DNA from: Lacticaseibacillus saniviri JCM 17471 = DSM 24301
GTDB lineage: Bacteria; Bacillota; Bacilli; Lactobacillales; Lactobacillaceae
Reading direction: 5' to 3'
DNA length: 64,000 nt
Assembly: GCF_001311785.1 (NCBI RefSeq)
Contig: NZ_BBBX01000016.1
Location: forward strand, 1-64,000
A program made the translations under genes and the position numbers. The notes beneath the pieces were generated by a model. It saw nothing but the letters and a program-made list of their open reading frames with translations, had not been told where the DNA came from and searched no databases. Of the stretch, positions 41,497 through 53,079 are shown one piece after another. Each line of letters starts with the position of its first letter. Within the stretch, counting starts at the first letter, position 1.

Positions 41497-42434
41497 TTAG
41501 TCTTCGTTACGTAAACCTAAGCCCAAGTCAGATAACTTGTTCTTCACTTCTTCAAGTGATTTACGGCCTAAGTTACGCACTTTCATCATATCGGCTTCTG
41601 TTTTGTTGGTTAACTCTTGAACTGTGTTGATGCCAGCACGCTTCAAGCAGTTGTAAGAACGAACAGACAAGTCGAGCTCTTCGATAGTCATCTCAAGCAT
41701 CTTTTCCTTGTGTGTTTCTTCCTTTTCAACCATGATTTCAGCGTTCTTAGCTTCATCGGTCAAGTTCACGAAGATATCCAAGTGTTCTGTCAGAATCTTC
41801 GCTGCCAAACTGATTGCCTCGCGTGGATTGATTGAGCCATTGGTCCAAACATCCAACGTCAACTTATCAAAGTCGTTTCGCCGACCAACACGGGTGCTTT
41901 CAACTTGGTAGTTAACCCGACTAATTGGGGTGAAAATCGAGTCGATTGGTAAGACGCCAATTGGCATGTCATCAACTTTATTTTGATCAGCTGCCACATA
42001 CCCGCGACCTTTTTAATCGTCATTCGGACGTGGAAGTGACCACCTTCAGCAACAGTACAGATATATTGCTCAGGATTTAGTACCTCAACATCGCCATCAG
42101 CGACGATATCAGCAGCTGTCACAGTTGCAGGACCTTGGACATCAATTTCGACAGTCTTATCATCATCAGTCAGTAGCTTCAATGCTAACTTCTTAATGTT
42201 AAGAATAATTTGTGTAACGTCTTCTAGCACGCCATCGACAGTAGTGAACTCATGAAGCACACCGTCGATTTGGATGCTACTTACGGCAGCACCGGGCAGA
42301 GAAGATAACAAAATCCGTCGTAATGAATTCCCAAGCGTTGTCCCATAACCACGTTCGAGCGGCTCAACAACGAACTTACCATAGTTCGTGCCTTCGTCAA
42401 CTTTGGTGATGTTTGGCTTTTCAAATTCGATCAT
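41497..42434 (-). CDS. rpoA: DNA-directed RNA polymerase subunit alpha, frame broken once
   Basis: A 312-residue essential subunit that dimerises to nucleate RNA polymerase assembly. [20 protein letters not shown] is the N-terminal signature, and the C-terminal domain has [19 protein letters not shown] and [13 protein letters not shown]. The frame breaks at about 42008, where one missing C (plus strand) hides [12 protein letters not shown]; repair fuses both parts to the exact family length. A cell could not live with this break, so it is a sequence error. Confidence 0.97.
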
Positions 42435-42507
42435 CTAGTTTGTACCCCTTTCAAAACGAGAAGTGAAGTTTTGTCTACCCGGCCGCCAAGCAGTCGTAGG
42501 GTAACAA

Positions 42508-42897
42508 TTAAACACGACGACGCTTTGGAGGACGAGAACCGTTATGTGGCACAGGTGTCACATCGCGGATCGCTGTCACTTCAAGACCAGTTGCTTGGAG
42601 TGAACGAATAGCTGCTTCACGGCCAGGACCAGGGCCCTTAACCGCAACTTCAACAGACTTCATGCCATGTTCCATGGATTCCTTAGCAGCAGCTTCAGCA
42701 GCCATTTGTGCAGCAAATGGTGTTGACTTACGGCTACCCTTGAAACCCAATGTCCCAGCAGAAGACCAAGAAATTGCATTCCCGCGAGGGTCTGTGATCA
42801 TCACTAACGTATTATTGAATGTTGAGTGGATGTGCGCAACGCCGGATTCGATATGCTTACGAACACGACGCTTACGACTTGTCTTACGAGTTGCCAT
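42508..42897 (-). CDS. rpsK: 30S ribosomal protein S11
   Basis: A 129-residue platform protein near the decoding region. KKRR-type N-terminus, [19 protein letters not shown] and [17 protein letters not shown] at the end are diagnostic. It sits between rpsM and rpoA in the standard alpha-operon order, with GGAGG before the ATG. Confidence 0.97.
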   Translation of the reverse strand: MATRKTSRKRRVRKHIESGVAHIHSTFNNTLVMITDPRGNAISWSSAGTLGFKGSRKSTPFAAQMAAEAAAKESMEHGMKSVEVAVKGPGPGREAAIRSLQATGLEVTAIRDVTPVPHNGSRPPKRRRV

Positions 42898-42915
42898 CGA
42901 TTATACCTCCTTTAA

Positions 42916-43281
42916 TTATTTTTTCTTACCAGCAATGGTAGTCTTCTTACCCTTACGTGTACGAGCGTTGTTCTTGGTATTTTGACCACGAACAGGCAAG
43001 CCACGACGGTGACGGATACCACGGTAAGAACCGATTTCTTGAAGACGCTTGATGTTCAAGCTAACTTCCCGACGCAAGTCACCTTCAACACGGTAGTTGT
43101 CGACAGCTGCACGGATCTTATCTTCTTGATCTGGAGTTAAATCTTCTTGGTGGATCGTTTCATCAACGCCAGCTTCGGCGAGGATTTTCTTTGCCGTCGT
43201 CTTACCAATACCAAAGATATAGGTTAAAGCGATGACGATTTGCTTACCACGGGGTAAATCTACACCTGCGATACGAGCCAT
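42916..43281 (-). CDS. rpsM: 30S ribosomal protein S13
   Basis: A 121-residue head protein contacting the P-site tRNA and L5. [20 protein letters not shown] and [18 protein letters not shown] are diagnostic. It lies 31 bases after rpmJ. Confidence 0.97.
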   Translation of the reverse strand: MARIAGVDLPRGKQIVIALTYIFGIGKTTAKKILAEAGVDETIHQEDLTPDQEDKIRAAVDNYRVEGDLRREVSLNIKRLQEIGSYRGIRHRRGLPVRGQNTKNNARTRKGKKTTIAGKKK

Positions 43282-43312
43282 TTCACAAACACCTCCTATT
43301 TAATATTTAATC

Positions 43313-43429
43313 TTAACCCTGGCGTTGCTTATGCTTAGGGTTTGCTGAACAAATGATCATAACCCGACCTTTACGGCGGACAACTTTACAATGTTCACAC
43401 ATCTTTTTAACAGATGGACGTACTTTCAT
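43313..43429 (-). CDS. rpmJ: 50S ribosomal protein L36
   Basis: A 38-residue zinc-ribbon ribosomal protein found by reading the gap between infA and rps[36 protein letters not shown], then RQG and stop. The zinc ligands (two Cys in CEHC, a third Cys and a His) are present, so this is the zinc-binding (C+) form. AGGAGG lies before the ATG. Confidence 0.95.
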   Translation of the reverse strand: MKVRPSVKKMCEHCKVVRRKGRVMIICSANPKHKQRQG

Positions 43430-43455
43430 GTTTTATAGCCTCCTCAGGTTGGCAA

Positions 43456-43674
43456 CTACTTGAAACGGTAAGTGATTCGACCCTTTGTCAGATCGTATGG
43501 TGACAACTCAACAGTCACCCGATCCCCTGGTAAAATCTTGATGTAGTGCATCCGGATTTTGCCAGAGACATGGGCCAGAATTGTTGCCCCATTTTCAAGT
43601 TCGACTTTAAACATCGCATTGGGTAATGTATCCACTACGGTGCCTTGAATTTCAATTACATCGTCTTTTGCCAC
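43456..43674 (-). CDS. infA: translation initiation factor IF-1
   Basis: A 72-residue OB-fold protein that occupies the ribosomal A site during initiation. [20 protein letters not shown] and the end [11 protein letters not shown] are diagnostic. AGGAGGAA precedes the ATG. Confidence 0.97.
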   Translation of the reverse strand: MAKDDVIEIQGTVVDTLPNAMFKVELENGATILAHVSGKIRMHYIKILPGDRVTVELSPYDLTKGRITYRFK

Positions 43675-43821
43675 GTAAAATATTCCTCCTAAAATTCTGG
43701 ATCAATGCAGATCGCGCGAAAAGGGTGAGCACACTGGTACTCACCGCACATACCGCGCTATTGTACCATAAATATTCGGCTTTGAAAATAGCCGTGAGGA
43801 CGGTGCAAAAGACGAGGTCAT

Positions 43822-44478
43822 CTACTTTGCAACGGTAGCCAGAATCTTTTGAATCTCGGCGAATACATCATCAATGGCTTGATCGCCATCAACTTCGAAC
43901 AACAGGTTCCGTTGCTTGTAGAAATCAAGCAATGGTGTGTTCATTTCGATATTCACTTTCAAACGATTCTTTACGGTTTCTGGCTTGTCGTCTTCACGTT
44001 GGAAGAACTCATGACCGCCGCAACGGTCGCAAGTGCCGGCAACCTTTGGGGGATTGTATAGCTTATGATACGTTGCCCCACAGGTCTTACAGATAAACCG
44101 CCCAGACAGGCGATCAACCAAGATTTGCGGTTCAACAGCGATGTTGATGACCGCATCCAAAGGCTTGTTCAAATCAGCAGTGATTTGGTCAAGCGCTTCA
44201 GCTTGTTGGATGGTCCGGGGAAAACCGTCAAGCATGTAGCCCTGATCAGTGTCAGGTTCGCCTAAACGGTCTTTTACGATCCCATTGGTGACTTCATCAG
44301 GGACCAATTGGCCCTGATCAATATACCGCTTTGCTTCCAGACCGAGCTCAGTTCCGGCAGCCATAGCCGCGCGGAACATGTCGCCCGTACTGATATGAGC
44401 AATTGGGTAGGCGTCAACAATGCGCTCTGCCTGAGTCCCTTTACCTGCACCGGGAAGTCCCATTAAGATGAGATTCAC
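43822..44478 (-). CDS. adk: adenylate kinase
   Basis: A 218-residue enzyme that interconverts ATP plus AMP and two ADP. The P-loop is GLPGAGKGT at residues 7-15; DGFPRT is the AMP-site motif. The lid carries four cysteines (CKTCGATYH and CDRCG), the zinc-binding Gram-positive form. The gene lies between secY and infA as usual in Firmicutes. Confidence 0.97.
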   Translation of the reverse strand: MNLILMGLPGAGKGTQAERIVDAYPIAHISTGDMFRAAMAAGTELGLEAKRYIDQGQLVPDEVTNGIVKDRLGEPDTDQGYMLDGFPRTIQQAEALDQITADLNKPLDAVINIAVEPQILVDRLSGRFICKTCGATYHKLYNPPKVAGTCDRCGGHEFFQREDDKPETVKNRLKVNIEMNTPLLDFYKQRNLLFEVDGDQAIDDVFAEIQKILATVAK

Positions 44479-44508
44479 GTTGCATCCTCCTCATTTATAA
44501 CAACTGTC

Positions 44509-45822
44509 CTAGTCTTTAACCAAATCGCCCTGAATGAAGCCGACATATTCGCGCTTCATCAGTAACCCGTCTAACTGGCGAACCAATTCGATGGCTGTCA
44601 TAACGACAATCAACAGACTGGTACCACCAAGACCGATGGATTGTGGCAAGCCCCAAATATTAGCAGCCAGTTGTGGGAGTAATGCGATCACCCCGAGGAA
44701 AATTGCCCCGACAGTGGATAAACGCATCAGCACACCTGAGAGATACTTTTCAGTACCCTTACCCGGCCAAACACCTGGAATGTAGCTTCCCTGCTTGGTT
44801 AAGTTTTCTGCGACCTTTTCTGGATTTACTTGCACGAATGCGTAGAAGAAGGTAAACAGAACAATCAAAATTGTATAAATCGCAGTTCCGGCTGGCTTTT
44901 GCAGATTGAAAATATTATTCAAGGTGATGAACCAACCGTCATCAGCGTGCGTTGCCTGGAAGGCCATCAAGATGGTCTGAGGTGTCACGATGAATGAACT
45001 TGCGAAGATAACTGGGATAACCCCAGCCACATTAACTTTAAGTGGTAAGTAACTGTTAGAACCAGCACTCGTCACACGGCGCGTGTATTGAATCGGAATT
45101 TTCCGGTTCGCTTGTTGCACCCAAGTTACAAAGGTGACAACCGCAATCACGGCAACAGCGATAGCAATCAGGACTAAGACGCCCTTCCAGATATCGCCAG
45201 CTGGCACGTTAATGATGTTGTCACGAACTAATTCGTAAATCCCATTTGGCAGGCGAGCGATAATCCCGGCGAAGATGATCAAGGAAATCCCGTTCCCAAG
45301 ACCCTTATCCGTTATCTGTTCACCCATCCAAGTGAGCAACATGGTCCCACCGGTCAGGATAATCCCGATCGTGATGTAGGTTTCCATATTTGGATTTTTA
45401 ACCAATCCCAAACTGCTGAGCTGTTGGAACCCGGCAGTAATACCGAGTGCCTGGAAGAAGCCCAAAACGATGGTGAGGTAGCGTGTCCACTGGTTTAATT
45501 TCCGGCGACCAACTTCCCCTTGCTTACTCCATTCAACAAACTTAGGCAGAATGTCCATTTGCAACAGTTGCACAACAATCTGTGCCGTGATATAAGGTGA
45601 AACCCCCATGGAGAAAATCGAATAATTCGCAAGTCCCCCACCACTGACTGTGTCGAGCAACGGGATTAAACCTGTCTGACCAATCTCGGTCAATGCTTTC
45701 GCGTTGACACCTGGGACAGAAATTTGCGCGCCTAACCGATAAACCAGTAAAACGCCTAAGGTAAAGAGAATCTTATTACGAATTTCTTTAACCTTGAGCG
45801 CGTTTTTGAGGGTTGATAGCAT
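44509..45822 (-). CDS. secY: preprotein translocase subunit SecY
   Basis: A 437-residue ten-helix protein forming the Sec channel. LGVLLVYRLGAQISVPGV, the plug-side QLLQMDILPKFVEWSKQG and FTFFYAFVQVNPEKVAENL are typical. Its start overlaps the rplO stop by one base. Confidence 0.97.
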   Translation of the reverse strand: MLSTLKNALKVKEIRNKILFTLGVLLVYRLGAQISVPGVNAKALTEIGQTGLIPLLDTVSGGGLANYSIFSMGVSPYITAQIVVQLLQMDILPKFVEWSKQGEVGRRKLNQWTRYLTIVLGFFQALGITAGFQQLSSLGLVKNPNMETYITIGIILTGGTMLLTWMGEQITDKGLGNGISLIIFAGIIARLPNGIYELVRDNIINVPAGDIWKGVLVLIAIAVAVIAVVTFVTWVQQANRKIPIQYTRRVTSAGSNSYLPLKVNVAGVIPVIFASSFIVTPQTILMAFQATHADDGWFITLNNIFNLQKPAGTAIYTILIVLFTFFYAFVQVNPEKVAENLTKQGSYIPGVWPGKGTEKYLSGVLMRLSTVGAIFLGVIALLPQLAANIWGLPQSIGLGGTSLLIVVMTAIELVRQLDGLLMKREYVGFIQGDLVKD

Positions 45823-46262
45823 TAAATCACCTCAATCGAACCGCCTGCAGCGACAACTGCTTCTTGAGCAGCAGCAGAAGCCTTGCTTACCTTAACAGAA
45901 AGCTTCTTTTCAAGCGAACCGTTGGCAAGTAACTTGATGCCATCACGTTCGTTCTTCACGAGACCTGATTCCACCAATAATGCAGGTGTTACTTCTGTAC
46001 CGTCTTCGAAGCGGTTTAAGTCAGCAACGTTAACAACTGCAAAGACTTTACGGTTGATGTTGTTGAACCCACGCTTTGGCATACGACGGAATAATGGCAT
46101 TTGGCCACCTTCAAAACCAAGACGAGTCTTACCACCCTGGCGAGCCAATTGACCCTTTTGCCCACGACCAGCAGTCTTACCTTGACCGCTAGAAGTACCG
46201 CGACCAAGACGCTTACGGGAGTGACGTGAACCAACACTAGGTTTCAATTCATGTAACTTCAT
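45822..46262 (-). CDS. rplO: 50S ribosomal protein L15
   Basis: A 146-residue protein with a basic glycine-rich extension ([20 protein letters not shown]) that threads into 23S rRNA. It is coupled to secY by a one-base overlap. Confidence 0.97.
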   Translation of the reverse strand: MKLHELKPSVGSRHSRKRLGRGTSSGQGKTAGRGQKGQLARQGGKTRLGFEGGQMPLFRRMPKRGFNNINRKVFAVVNVADLNRFEDGTEVTPALLVESGLVKNERDGIKLLANGSLEKKLSVKVSKASAAAQEAVVAAGGSIEVI

Positions 46263-46295
46263 TATTCAGGGCACCTCCTTGTTAGTTGATTATGA

Positions 46296-46481
46296 TTAGT
46301 CCTTAATCTCTTCAACAGAAACTAAGTGTGAAATTTGGAAAATTGCACCACGAGTGGCTGCATTGTCAGGCTTAACAACAGAGCTGCTAATCCGACCAAG
46401 ACCTAATTCCTTAACAATCTTACGTTGCTTAGGAAGACGGTGGGCAGCACTGCGGATCAAAGTAATCTTTAATTGAGCCAT
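46296..46481 (-). CDS. rpmD: 50S ribosomal protein L30
   Basis: A 61-residue ribosomal protein; [20 protein letters not shown] is the diagnostic stretch. It follows rpsE by 17 bases. Confidence 0.95.
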   Translation of the reverse strand: MAQLKITLIRSAAHRLPKQRKIVKELGLGRISSSVVKPDNAATRGAIFQISHLVSVEEIKD

Positions 46482-46498
46482 GTGTGTTCCCTCCTAAA

Positions 46499-47008
46499 TT
46501 AGTCTTGTAATTGGGAAACAGAGATCCCACGAAGATCAGCAACTTGTTGAACAGTCTTGAGTTGAACCAAGCCGTCCATAGTTGCACGGATCATGTTGAT
46601 CGCTGTGTTCCGACCGAGTGACTTACTTGTAACGTCGTTGATCCCAGCTAATTCCATAACGGAACGAACGGCGCCACCAGCAGCAACCCCAGAACCTTCA
46701 ACAGCAGGCTTAAGTAAAACTTCACCTGCGCCAAAGTGACCAATAACTTCGTGAGGAATTGTTGTGCCGACAATAGGAACTTCGATTAAGTTCTTCTTGG
46801 CGTCTTCAACAGCCTTACGGATTGCTTCTGGGACTTCTTGAGCCTTACCGGTACCGAAGCCAACGTGACCATGCTTGTCACCAACGATTGCAATTGCTGC
46901 AAAACGAAGGCGGCGACCACCCTTAACAACTTTGGTAACACGGTTGATTGACACAACGCGGTCTTCTAAGTCCAATTGAGCTGGATCAATGTATGATGAT
47001 GATGCCAT
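46499..47008 (-). CDS. rpsE: 30S ribosomal protein S5
   Basis: A 169-residue protein involved in fidelity and mRNA entry. [20 protein letters not shown] and the [20 protein letters not shown] motif are diagnostic. The start at 47008 follows AAGGAGG; an upstream in-frame ATG at 47053 overlaps rplR and is unlikely. Confidence 0.96.
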   Translation of the reverse strand: MASSSYIDPAQLDLEDRVVSINRVTKVVKGGRRLRFAAIAIVGDKHGHVGFGTGKAQEVPEAIRKAVEDAKKNLIEVPIVGTTIPHEVIGHFGAGEVLLKPAVEGSGVAAGGAVRSVMELAGINDVTSKSLGRNTAINMIRATMDGLVQLKTVQQVADLRGISVSQLQD

Positions 47009-47030
47009 GTGTAGGTTATCCTCCTTTGTA

Positions 47031-47390
47031 TTAGAATTCGAGGCCATTTTCACGTGCAGCTTCAGCTAAAGCAGCAACGCGACCATGGTACAGATAACCA
47101 CCACGGTCAAAGACCACAACTTTGTGACCATCAGCAACAGCGCGCTTGGCAACTAATTCACCAACAGCAGCAGCTGCTTCAGTCTTGTTTAAATCATCAG
47201 AAACTTCTTTATCAAGAGTGGAGGCACTTGCTAGCGTCACACCCGCTACGTCATCAATTAATTGCGCGTAGATGTTTTTGTTAGAACGGAAAATGTTCAA
47301 GCGTGGGCGCTCGCTCGTACCAGAGATCTTACCCCGGACGCGTGAGTGACGCCGCTGCCGAGTCTTGTTCTTATCTGGTTTTGAAATCAC
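47031..47390 (-). CDS. rplR: 50S ribosomal protein L18
   Basis: A 119-residue 5S rRNA-binding protein. [20 protein letters not shown] and the final [14 protein letters not shown] are diagnostic. The GTG at 47390 is chosen because AAGAGGTG is well spaced and gives the usual MISKPDKNK start. Confidence 0.95.
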   Translation of the reverse strand: MISKPDKNKTRQRRHSRVRGKISGTSERPRLNIFRSNKNIYAQLIDDVAGVTLASASTLDKEVSDDLNKTEAAAAVGELVAKRAVADGHKVVVFDRGGYLYHGRVAALAEAARENGLEF

Positions 47391-47437
47391 AATGTTCACC
47401 TCTTGTTTAAATTTGTAGTTAAGCGACGAGTAAGCGA

Positions 47438-47968
47438 CTACTTACCAGTCTTACCTTCCTTACGACGAACTTGTTCGTCCGTGTAACGAATCCCTTTACC
47501 CTTATAAGGTTCTGGGGAGCGAACAGCACGGATTTCAGCAGCGAATTGTCCAACAGACTGCTTGCTGATCCCACTGATCAAAATGTTAGTGTTACTTGGC
47601 ACTTCGATGGTAATGCCTTCTGGGGCATCCATTTCAACGGGGTGTGAGTAACCAACATTTAAAACTAACTTCTTACCTTGCAATTGAGCACGGTAACCAA
47701 CCCCAACCAAGGTCAATGACTTTTGGTAACCTTCAGTTACACCAATGACCATGTTGTTCAAGTTAGCACGTGTTGTGCCGTGAATTGCCTTGTAAGAATC
47801 GTCTGGGCGAGTGAAACTAATTTCACTGCCTTCTTGATGCATTTCGATTTCAGGAACAAAGGTACGCGTTAATTCGCCCTTTGGACCCTTAACAGTGACA
47901 TCATCACCATTGCGAGTAACTGTAACGCCTGCAGGGACGTTAATGACTTTATAACCGATACGACTCAC
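47438..47968 (-). CDS. rplF: 50S ribosomal protein L6
   Basis: A 176-residue protein near the factor-binding site. [17 protein letters not shown] and the C-terminal [19 protein letters not shown] are diagnostic. AGGAGG precedes the ATG. Confidence 0.97.
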   Translation of the reverse strand: MSRIGYKVINVPAGVTVTRNGDDVTVKGPKGELTRTFVPEIEMHQEGSEISFTRPDDSYKAIHGTTRANLNNMVIGVTEGYQKSLTLVGVGYRAQLQGKKLVLNVGYSHPVEMDAPEGITIEVPSNTNILISGISKQSVGQFAAEIRAVRSPEPYKGKGIRYTDEQVRRKEGKTGK

Positions 47969-47998
47969 TTATAGGCACCTCCTTTGTGATTAGTGATA

Positions 47999-48397
47999 TT
48001 ACCAAACGTAAGCGAGAACTTCGCCGCCGATGTTCTTAGCGCGTGCTTCTGAATCGGTGACAACACCTTCAGAAGTAGAGATAATAGCGATACCTAAGCC
48101 ATTTAAGACCTTTGGCACGTCATTGCTCTTTACGTATGAGCGAAGACCAGGCTTGGAAATCCGCTTCAGGCCAGAGATAACACGTTCGTTATCCTTACCA
48201 TACTTTAAGAAGACGCGGATCATGCCTTGCTTGTCATCTTCAATGACTTCGTAGTCACGGATGAACCCTTCACGCTTTAAAATTTCAGAAATGTCTTTCT
48301 TCATCTTGGAAGCAGGTACAAGTAGGGATTCGTGGCGAACCATGTTTGCGTTACGAACCCGGGTCAAGTAATCTGCGATTGGATCGGTCAGGACCAT
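47999..48397 (-). CDS. rpsH: 30S ribosomal protein S8
   Basis: A 132-residue 16S rRNA-binding protein. [16 protein letters not shown] at the start and [18 protein letters not shown] near the end are diagnostic. In other bacteria S8 represses the spc operon; no such site was assessed here. Confidence 0.97.
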   Translation of the reverse strand: MVLTDPIADYLTRVRNANMVRHESLLVPASKMKKDISEILKREGFIRDYEVIEDDKQGMIRVFLKYGKDNERVISGLKRISKPGLRSYVKSNDVPKVLNGLGIAIISTSEGVVTDSEARAKNIGGEVLAYVW

Positions 48398-48428
48398 TGA
48401 TTTAACCTCCTTTTAACTTGGTAGTGCT

Positions 48429-48614
48429 TTACCAGCTAGCTTTACGCATGCCTGGGATTTGACCGGCATGTGCTAATTCGCGAAGGCAAATCCGGCAAAG
48501 TTTGAATTTACGGTAAACAGAATGTGGACGACCACAACGTTGGCAGCGAGTATATTCTTGCACTGCGAACTTTGCTGGCCGCTCATTCTTAACGATGAGT
48601 GACTTCTTAGCCAA
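48429..48614 (-). CDS. rpsN: 30S ribosomal protein S14, zinc-binding type Z
   Basis: A 61-residue short S14. The zinc ligands are in [17 protein letters not shown] and [11 protein letters not shown] (two CxxC pairs), so this is the C+ type. It is placed between rplE and rpsH as in other Firmicutes. Confidence 0.96.
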   Translation of the reverse strand: MAKKSLIVKNERPAKFAVQEYTRCQRCGRPHSVYRKFKLCRICLRELAHAGQIPGMRKASW

Positions 48615-48628
48615 GCAGTGGACCTCCC

Positions 48629-49171
48629 TTATTTTGCGAAAGGCATCCCGACTTGCGAAAGCAATTCGAGAGCTTCTTCGTCAGTGTTTGCAGTAGTAAC
48701 GATAACAACATCTAAACCACGAACGCGATTTACTTGATCGAAATCGATTTCTGGGAAGATGAGTTGTTCACGAACCCCTAATGTGTAGTTTCCGCGACCG
48801 TCGAAGGACTTAGCGGAAATACCATGGAAGTCACGAACACGTGGTAATGAAACGTTGATTAACTTATCTAAGAAGTCATACATACGTTCGCCACGCAATG
48901 TTACTTTGGCCCCGATAGGCATACCTTCACGAAGACGGAAGCCAGCGATGGACTTCTTAGCCTTGGTGATCAATGGTTGTTGACCGGAGATTAATGCGAG
49001 TTCTGCAACGGCTTCATCCAAGTTTTTGGCGTTTGTTGTTGCGTCACCAACACCCATGTTTAACACGATCTTTTCGATCTTAGGTGCTTGCATAGAACTC
49101 TTGTAGTTGAACTTGCTGATTAAAGCAGGTGCAATTTCTTTGGTATAGCGTTCTTGTAAACGATTAGCCAT
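48629..49171 (-). CDS. rplE: 50S ribosomal protein L5
   Basis: A 180-residue 5S rRNA-binding protein. [17 protein letters not shown] and GIREQ-like [15 protein letters not shown] are diagnostic. AGGAGG precedes the ATG. Confidence 0.97.
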   Translation of the reverse strand: MANRLQERYTKEIAPALISKFNYKSSMQAPKIEKIVLNMGVGDATTNAKNLDEAVAELALISGQQPLITKAKKSIAGFRLREGMPIGAKVTLRGERMYDFLDKLINVSLPRVRDFHGISAKSFDGRGNYTLGVREQLIFPEIDFDQVNRVRGLDVVIVTTANTDEEALELLSQVGMPFAK

Positions 49172-49194
49172 AAAAGCGTTGTCCTCCTTTCTTA

Positions 49195-49506
49195 TTACTT
49201 GTCGATTGCGGCGCCAGACTTCTTAGCGATCCGCACTTTGTTGCCGTCTTTAACATCCTTGCTTACTCGAGTAGGCTTGTTGGATTCTGGATCTAACAAC
49301 ATCACGTTGGACACGTGAATTGGAGCTTCCATATCCATAATCCCGCCTTGAGGAGCTTGGGTTGATGGCTTTTGATGTTTCTTAATCATATTGGCACCTT
49401 CAACGATGACACGGTCTTCCTTAAGTAAAACCTTTGTCACAGTGCCTTCCTTGCCAGCGTCTTTACCACGCATGACCCGGACTTTGTCACCTTTTTTGAT
49501 AAGCAT
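49195..49506 (-). CDS. rplX: 50S ribosomal protein L24
   Basis: A 103-residue assembly-initiator protein. [20 protein letters not shown] is the KOW motif region, and [17 protein letters not shown] follows. Confidence 0.97.
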   Translation of the reverse strand: MLIKKGDKVRVMRGKDAGKEGTVTKVLLKEDRVIVEGANMIKKHQKPSTQAPQGGIMDMEAPIHVSNVMLLDPESNKPTRVSKDVKDGNKVRIAKKSGAAIDK

Positions 49507-49533
49507 GTCGCACCTCCTATATGGTCAGAATGA

Positions 49534-49902
49534 TTAAAGGACTTCGGGTGCTAAGGAAACGATCTTCATGAAATCGCCGTCACGTAATTCACGTGCCACT
49601 GGTCCAAAGATCCGAGTCCCGCGTGGGCTCTTGTCAGCATTGATGATAACAGCTGCGTTTTCATCAAATTTGATATAAGAACCATCAGCACGACGCGCAC
49701 CAGACTTAGTCCGGACGATTACAGCCTTAACAACATCAGACTTCTTGACAACGCCACCTGGTGTAGCTTGTTTTACAGTTGCGACTACGATGTCACCGAT
49801 GTTACCAGTCTTGCGGTATGAACCCCCAAGCACTTTGATAACCAATAATTCGCGAGCACCAGAGTTATCTGCTACTTTAAGACGACTTTCTTGTTGAATC
49901 AC
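49534..49902 (-). CDS. rplN: 50S ribosomal protein L14
   Basis: A 122-residue protein that forms an intersubunit bridge. [19 protein letters not shown] and [20 protein letters not shown] are diagnostic. Confidence 0.97.
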   Translation of the reverse strand: MIQQESRLKVADNSGARELLVIKVLGGSYRKTGNIGDIVVATVKQATPGGVVKKSDVVKAVIVRTKSGARRADGSYIKFDENAAVIINADKSPRGTRIFGPVARELRDGDFMKIVSLAPEVL

Positions 49903-49935
49903 GGGTTGGTCCTCCTTTCATCACGTTCAAATAAT

Positions 49936-50200
49936 TTAGATGATAACTGCCTTTTCGACAACGTTCAATAAACGGAACCGCTTATTGCGTGATAAAGGAC
50001 GAGTTTCCATGATCCGAACAATGTCGCCAACGTGAGCGGCATTTTCTTCATCGTGAGCATAGTACTTCTTTGAGTACTTCACACGTTTTGCCATATACAG
50101 GATGTGTCTTATAAGTGCTGACCTCAACTGTGATGGTCTTGTCCATCTTATCAGAGACCACACGGCCTTGATAAACCTTACGATGATTACGTTCTTCCAA
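49936..50200 (-). CDS. rpsQ: 30S ribosomal protein S17, frame broken once
   Basis: An 87-residue OB-fold protein. The N-terminal part, [20 protein letters not shown] then [17 protein letters not shown], and the C-terminal part, [18 protein letters not shown], lie in different frames. One extra T (plus strand) in the run at 50086-50089 explains it. The start is a TTG at 50200 after AAAGGAG. Confidence 0.93.
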
Positions 50201-50220
50201 GGTAAATGTCTCCTTTCCGT

Positions 50221-50415
50221 TTATTTATTGACTTCTTGCTGCCGAAGGACGGTTTTAATCCGAGCAATGTTTTTGCGAACTTGCTTTAAGCGAGCGGTAT
50301 TTTCAAGTTGACCGGTAGCTTGTTGGAAGCGCAGGTTAAACAGCTCTTCTTTATATTGCTTTTCCTTGTCGAGCATCTCAGCAGTGGTTAATGCAGTAAT
50401 TTCCTTAGCCTTCAT
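50221..50415 (-). CDS. rpmC: 50S ribosomal protein L29
   Basis: A 64-residue helical protein near the exit tunnel. [20 protein letters not shown] is the L29 signature. The ATG at 50415 follows AGGTGAG and overlaps the end of rplP by 11 bases. Confidence 0.95.
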   Translation of the reverse strand: MKAKEITALTTAEMLDKEKQYKEELFNLRFQQATGQLENTARLKQVRKNIARIKTVLRQQEVNK

Positions 50416-50839
50416 TTGATTGCTCACCTACTTCCTCGCGTTTCACAATCTTAGTCCGAACTGGGAGCTTGTTTGATGCCAAGCGTAATGCTTCACGAGC
50501 AACGTCTTCTGGCACACCAGCAACTTCGAACATGATCTTTTCGCGCTTAACTACAGCGACCCAACCAGTTGGTGCCCCTTTACCATTACCCATACGAACA
50601 CCAACACCCTTTGTGGTGTAGGACTTATGAGGGAAAATACGAATCCAAACTTTCCCACCACGCTTCATGTAACGAGTCATAGCAATACGAGCAGCTTCAA
50701 TCTGACGGTTGGAAATCCAGTGTGATTCGAGCGATTGAAGCCCGAATTCGCCAAAGTTTACTTCTTTGCCACCTTTGGCAGCACCACGCATCTTACCACG
50801 GAATTCGCGGCGATGCTTTACACGCTTAGGTACTAACAC
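50405..50839 (-). CDS. rplP: 50S ribosomal protein L16
   Basis: A 144-residue protein at the A site of the large subunit. [19 protein letters not shown] and [18 protein letters not shown] with [12 protein letters not shown] are diagnostic. It overlaps the rpmC start. Confidence 0.97.
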   Translation of the reverse strand: MLVPKRVKHRREFRGKMRGAAKGGKEVNFGEFGLQSLESHWISNRQIEAARIAMTRYMKRGGKVWIRIFPHKSYTTKGVGVRMGNGKGAPTGWVAVVKREKIMFEVAGVPEDVAREALRLASNKLPVRTKIVKREEVGEQSNEG

Positions 50840-50841
50840 GA

Positions 50842-51507
50842 TTAGTTTCCTCCCTTCGCATTATTGTTACGATTAGGCTTATCAGGTAATACTTCACCCC
50901 GATAAATCCACGTCTTGATACCGATCTTACCATATGTGGTGATCGCTTCTTGCCATGAGTAATCAATGTCAGCACGCAATGTGTGCAATGGCACTGTCCC
51001 ATCAGCATAGTGTTCGCGACGAGCAATATCTGCACCGTTCAAACGGCCAGCAGCTTGCGTCTTGATACCCTTAGCACCGGCACGCATTGTCCGTTGCATT
51101 GCTTGACGCATAGCACGACGGAAAGCAACACGTTGTTCGAGTTGACGAGCAATGTTTTCACCGACGAGCTTAGCATCTAAGTCAGGCTTCTTGATTTCAA
51201 CGATGTTAATGTGAACCTGACGGCCAGTTAACACGTTTAATTGCTTACGTAAGTTTTCAACTTCCGCACCACCCTTACCGATAACCATCCCTGGCTTTGC
51301 AGTATGGATAGAGATGTTGACGCGATTTGCAGCGCGTTCGATTTCAATTCTTGAAACAGAAGCATCAACTAACTTTTCGTTGATGTAGTTCCGGATCTTT
51401 AAGTCTTCGTGTAAGAAGGTAGCAAAGTCTTTATCAGCGTACCACTTTGCATCCCAGTCACGAATGACACCGACACGGAAACCAACTGGATTAATCTTTT
51501 GACCCAC
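50842..51507 (-). CDS. rpsC: 30S ribosomal protein S3
   Basis: A 221-residue protein at the mRNA entry. [19 protein letters not shown] and the KH-domain [18 protein letters not shown] are diagnostic. The stop is three bases from the rplP start. Confidence 0.97.
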   Translation of the reverse strand: MGQKINPVGFRVGVIRDWDAKWYADKDFATFLHEDLKIRNYINEKLVDASVSRIEIERAANRVNISIHTAKPGMVIGKGGAEVENLRKQLNVLTGRQVHINIVEIKKPDLDAKLVGENIARQLEQRVAFRRAMRQAMQRTMRAGAKGIKTQAAGRLNGADIARREHYADGTVPLHTLRADIDYSWQEAITTYGKIGIKTWIYRGEVLPDKPNRNNNAKGGN

Positions 51508-51520
51508 GCGTTATCCCTCC

Positions 51521-51874
51521 TTATGCTTCTTTTTCGGAAACAACCACTGTGATGTGGCTAGTCCGTTTGTTGATTGGTGATGCACTACCCTTGGCACGAG
51601 GACGGAACCGCTTGAGGGTTGGGCCTTCGTTGACATAGGCTTCACTTACGTATAAGTTTTGCGCATCTAAGTCATAGTTATGTTCTGCATTCGCAATAGC
51701 GGACTTGAGAACGTTAGCAATGATTGGTGAACCTGCCCGTGGGGTAAATTCAAGAATTGCTAATGCTTCAGCAACGTCGCGATCACGGATTAAGTCGATT
51801 ACCAAACGCGCTTTGCGAGCAGCAATCCGAACGGTTTTAGCCGTTGCTGTAGCGGATGTAATTTGATCAGCCAT
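51521..51874 (-). CDS. rplV: 50S ribosomal protein L22
   Basis: A 117-residue protein whose loop lines the exit tunnel near macrolide sites. [19 protein letters not shown] and [20 protein letters not shown] are diagnostic. No loop deletion or insertion of the kind linked to macrolide resistance is seen. Confidence 0.97.
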   Translation of the reverse strand: MADQITSATATAKTVRIAARKARLVIDLIRDRDVAEALAILEFTPRAGSPIIANVLKSAIANAEHNYDLDAQNLYVSEAYVNEGPTLKRFRPRAKGSASPINKRTSHITVVVSEKEA

Positions 51875-51891
51875 GATTTATTGCTCCTTTC

Positions 51892-52173
51892 TTAGCGCCC
51901 TTTTGACTTCTTATCGTCATTGGCATGTCCGCGGAATGTACGAGTTGGTGCGAATTCGCCCAACTTGTGACCAACCATGTCTTCAGAAACGAAAACTGGG
52001 ACGTGCTTACGACCATCATACACGGCGATGGTGTAACCGATGAAACTTGGGAAAATGGTTGAGCGACGAGACCAAGTGCGAATGACTTGTTTCTTTTCGC
52101 TGTCTGCCTGTGCGTCAATCTTATTTAAAAGATGCGCATCGGCGAAAGGTCCTTTTTTAAGACTGCGACCCAT
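51892..52173 (-). CDS. rpsS: 30S ribosomal protein S19
   Basis: A 93-residue head protein. [19 protein letters not shown] and [19 protein letters not shown] are diagnostic. Confidence 0.97.
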   Translation of the reverse strand: MGRSLKKGPFADAHLLNKIDAQADSEKKQVIRTWSRRSTIFPSFIGYTIAVYDGRKHVPVFVSEDMVGHKLGEFAPTRTFRGHANDDKKSKGR

Positions 52174-52213
52174 TGTGTGACCTCCTTTATTTCGCGTATT
52201 AACGCAAGGTTAA

Positions 52214-53047
52214 TTACTTGTGCTTACGGTGACGAATAATGAACTTCTCAGACTTAGCTTGATGACTACGAGTCTTCTTACCAAGAGTCTTCTTACCCCA
52301 TGGAGAAAGAGGAGAAGGACGACCGATAGGAGCTTTACCTTCACCACCACCATGAGGGTGATCGTTAGGGTTCATAACTGACCCACGAACTGTTGGACGG
52401 AAACCTAACCAACGCTTGCGACCAGCTTTACCGATATTGATCAATTCGTGTTGTTCGTTACCAACTTCACCGATTGTGGCACGGTTGCGGGCTAAGATCA
52501 TACGAACTTCACCAGAACCCAGACGGACTGTAACGTACTTGTCTTCCTTACCCAATAATTGAGCAGAAACACCAGCAGCACGAGCAATTTGGCCGCCCTT
52601 ACCTGGCTTCAATTCGATGTTATGGATTGTTGTTCCATCAGGGATGTTTGATAATGGCATTGCATTACCAATCTTGATATCAACATCTTCACCACTGACA
52701 ACCTTGTCGCCAACTTTTAAGCCTTTAGGTGCGAGGATGTAGGCCTTAACCCCATCTTCATAATGTAATAATGCAATGTTAGCTGTACGGTTTGGATCGT
52801 ATTCGATCGCTGCAACTGTAGCAACAACATCGTCTTTTTGGCGCTTGAAGTCGATCACACGGTAGAATTGCTTGTGACCACCGCCACGATGCCGAACTGT
52901 GATATGACCATGCGCATTACGACCAGCGGTATGGTTCTGGCTTTCAAGTAAAGTCTTTTCAGGCTTTTTCTTGGTGATTTCAGCGAAATCTGAACCAGAC
53001 ATGTTCCGACGGCCGTTTGTCGTTGGTTTGTACTTAATAATCGCCAC
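52214..53047 (-). CDS. rplB: 50S ribosomal protein L2
   Basis: A 277-residue protein needed for subunit joining and peptidyl transfer. [34 protein letters not shown] and the conserved [20 protein letters not shown] loop are diagnostic. Confidence 0.97.
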   Translation of the reverse strand: MAIIKYKPTTNGRRNMSGSDFAEITKKKPEKTLLESQNHTAGRNAHGHITVRHRGGGHKQFYRVIDFKRQKDDVVATVAAIEYDPNRTANIALLHYEDGVKAYILAPKGLKVGDKVVSGEDVDIKIGNAMPLSNIPDGTTIHNIELKPGKGGQIARAAGVSAQLLGKEDKYVTVRLGSGEVRMILARNRATIGEVGNEQHELINIGKAGRKRWLGFRPTVRGSVMNPNDHPHGGGEGKAPIGRPSPLSPWGKKTLGKKTRSHQAKSEKFIIRHRKHK

Positions 53048-53079
53048 GATTTTTCCCTCCTATGTGCAAATTTTTGATA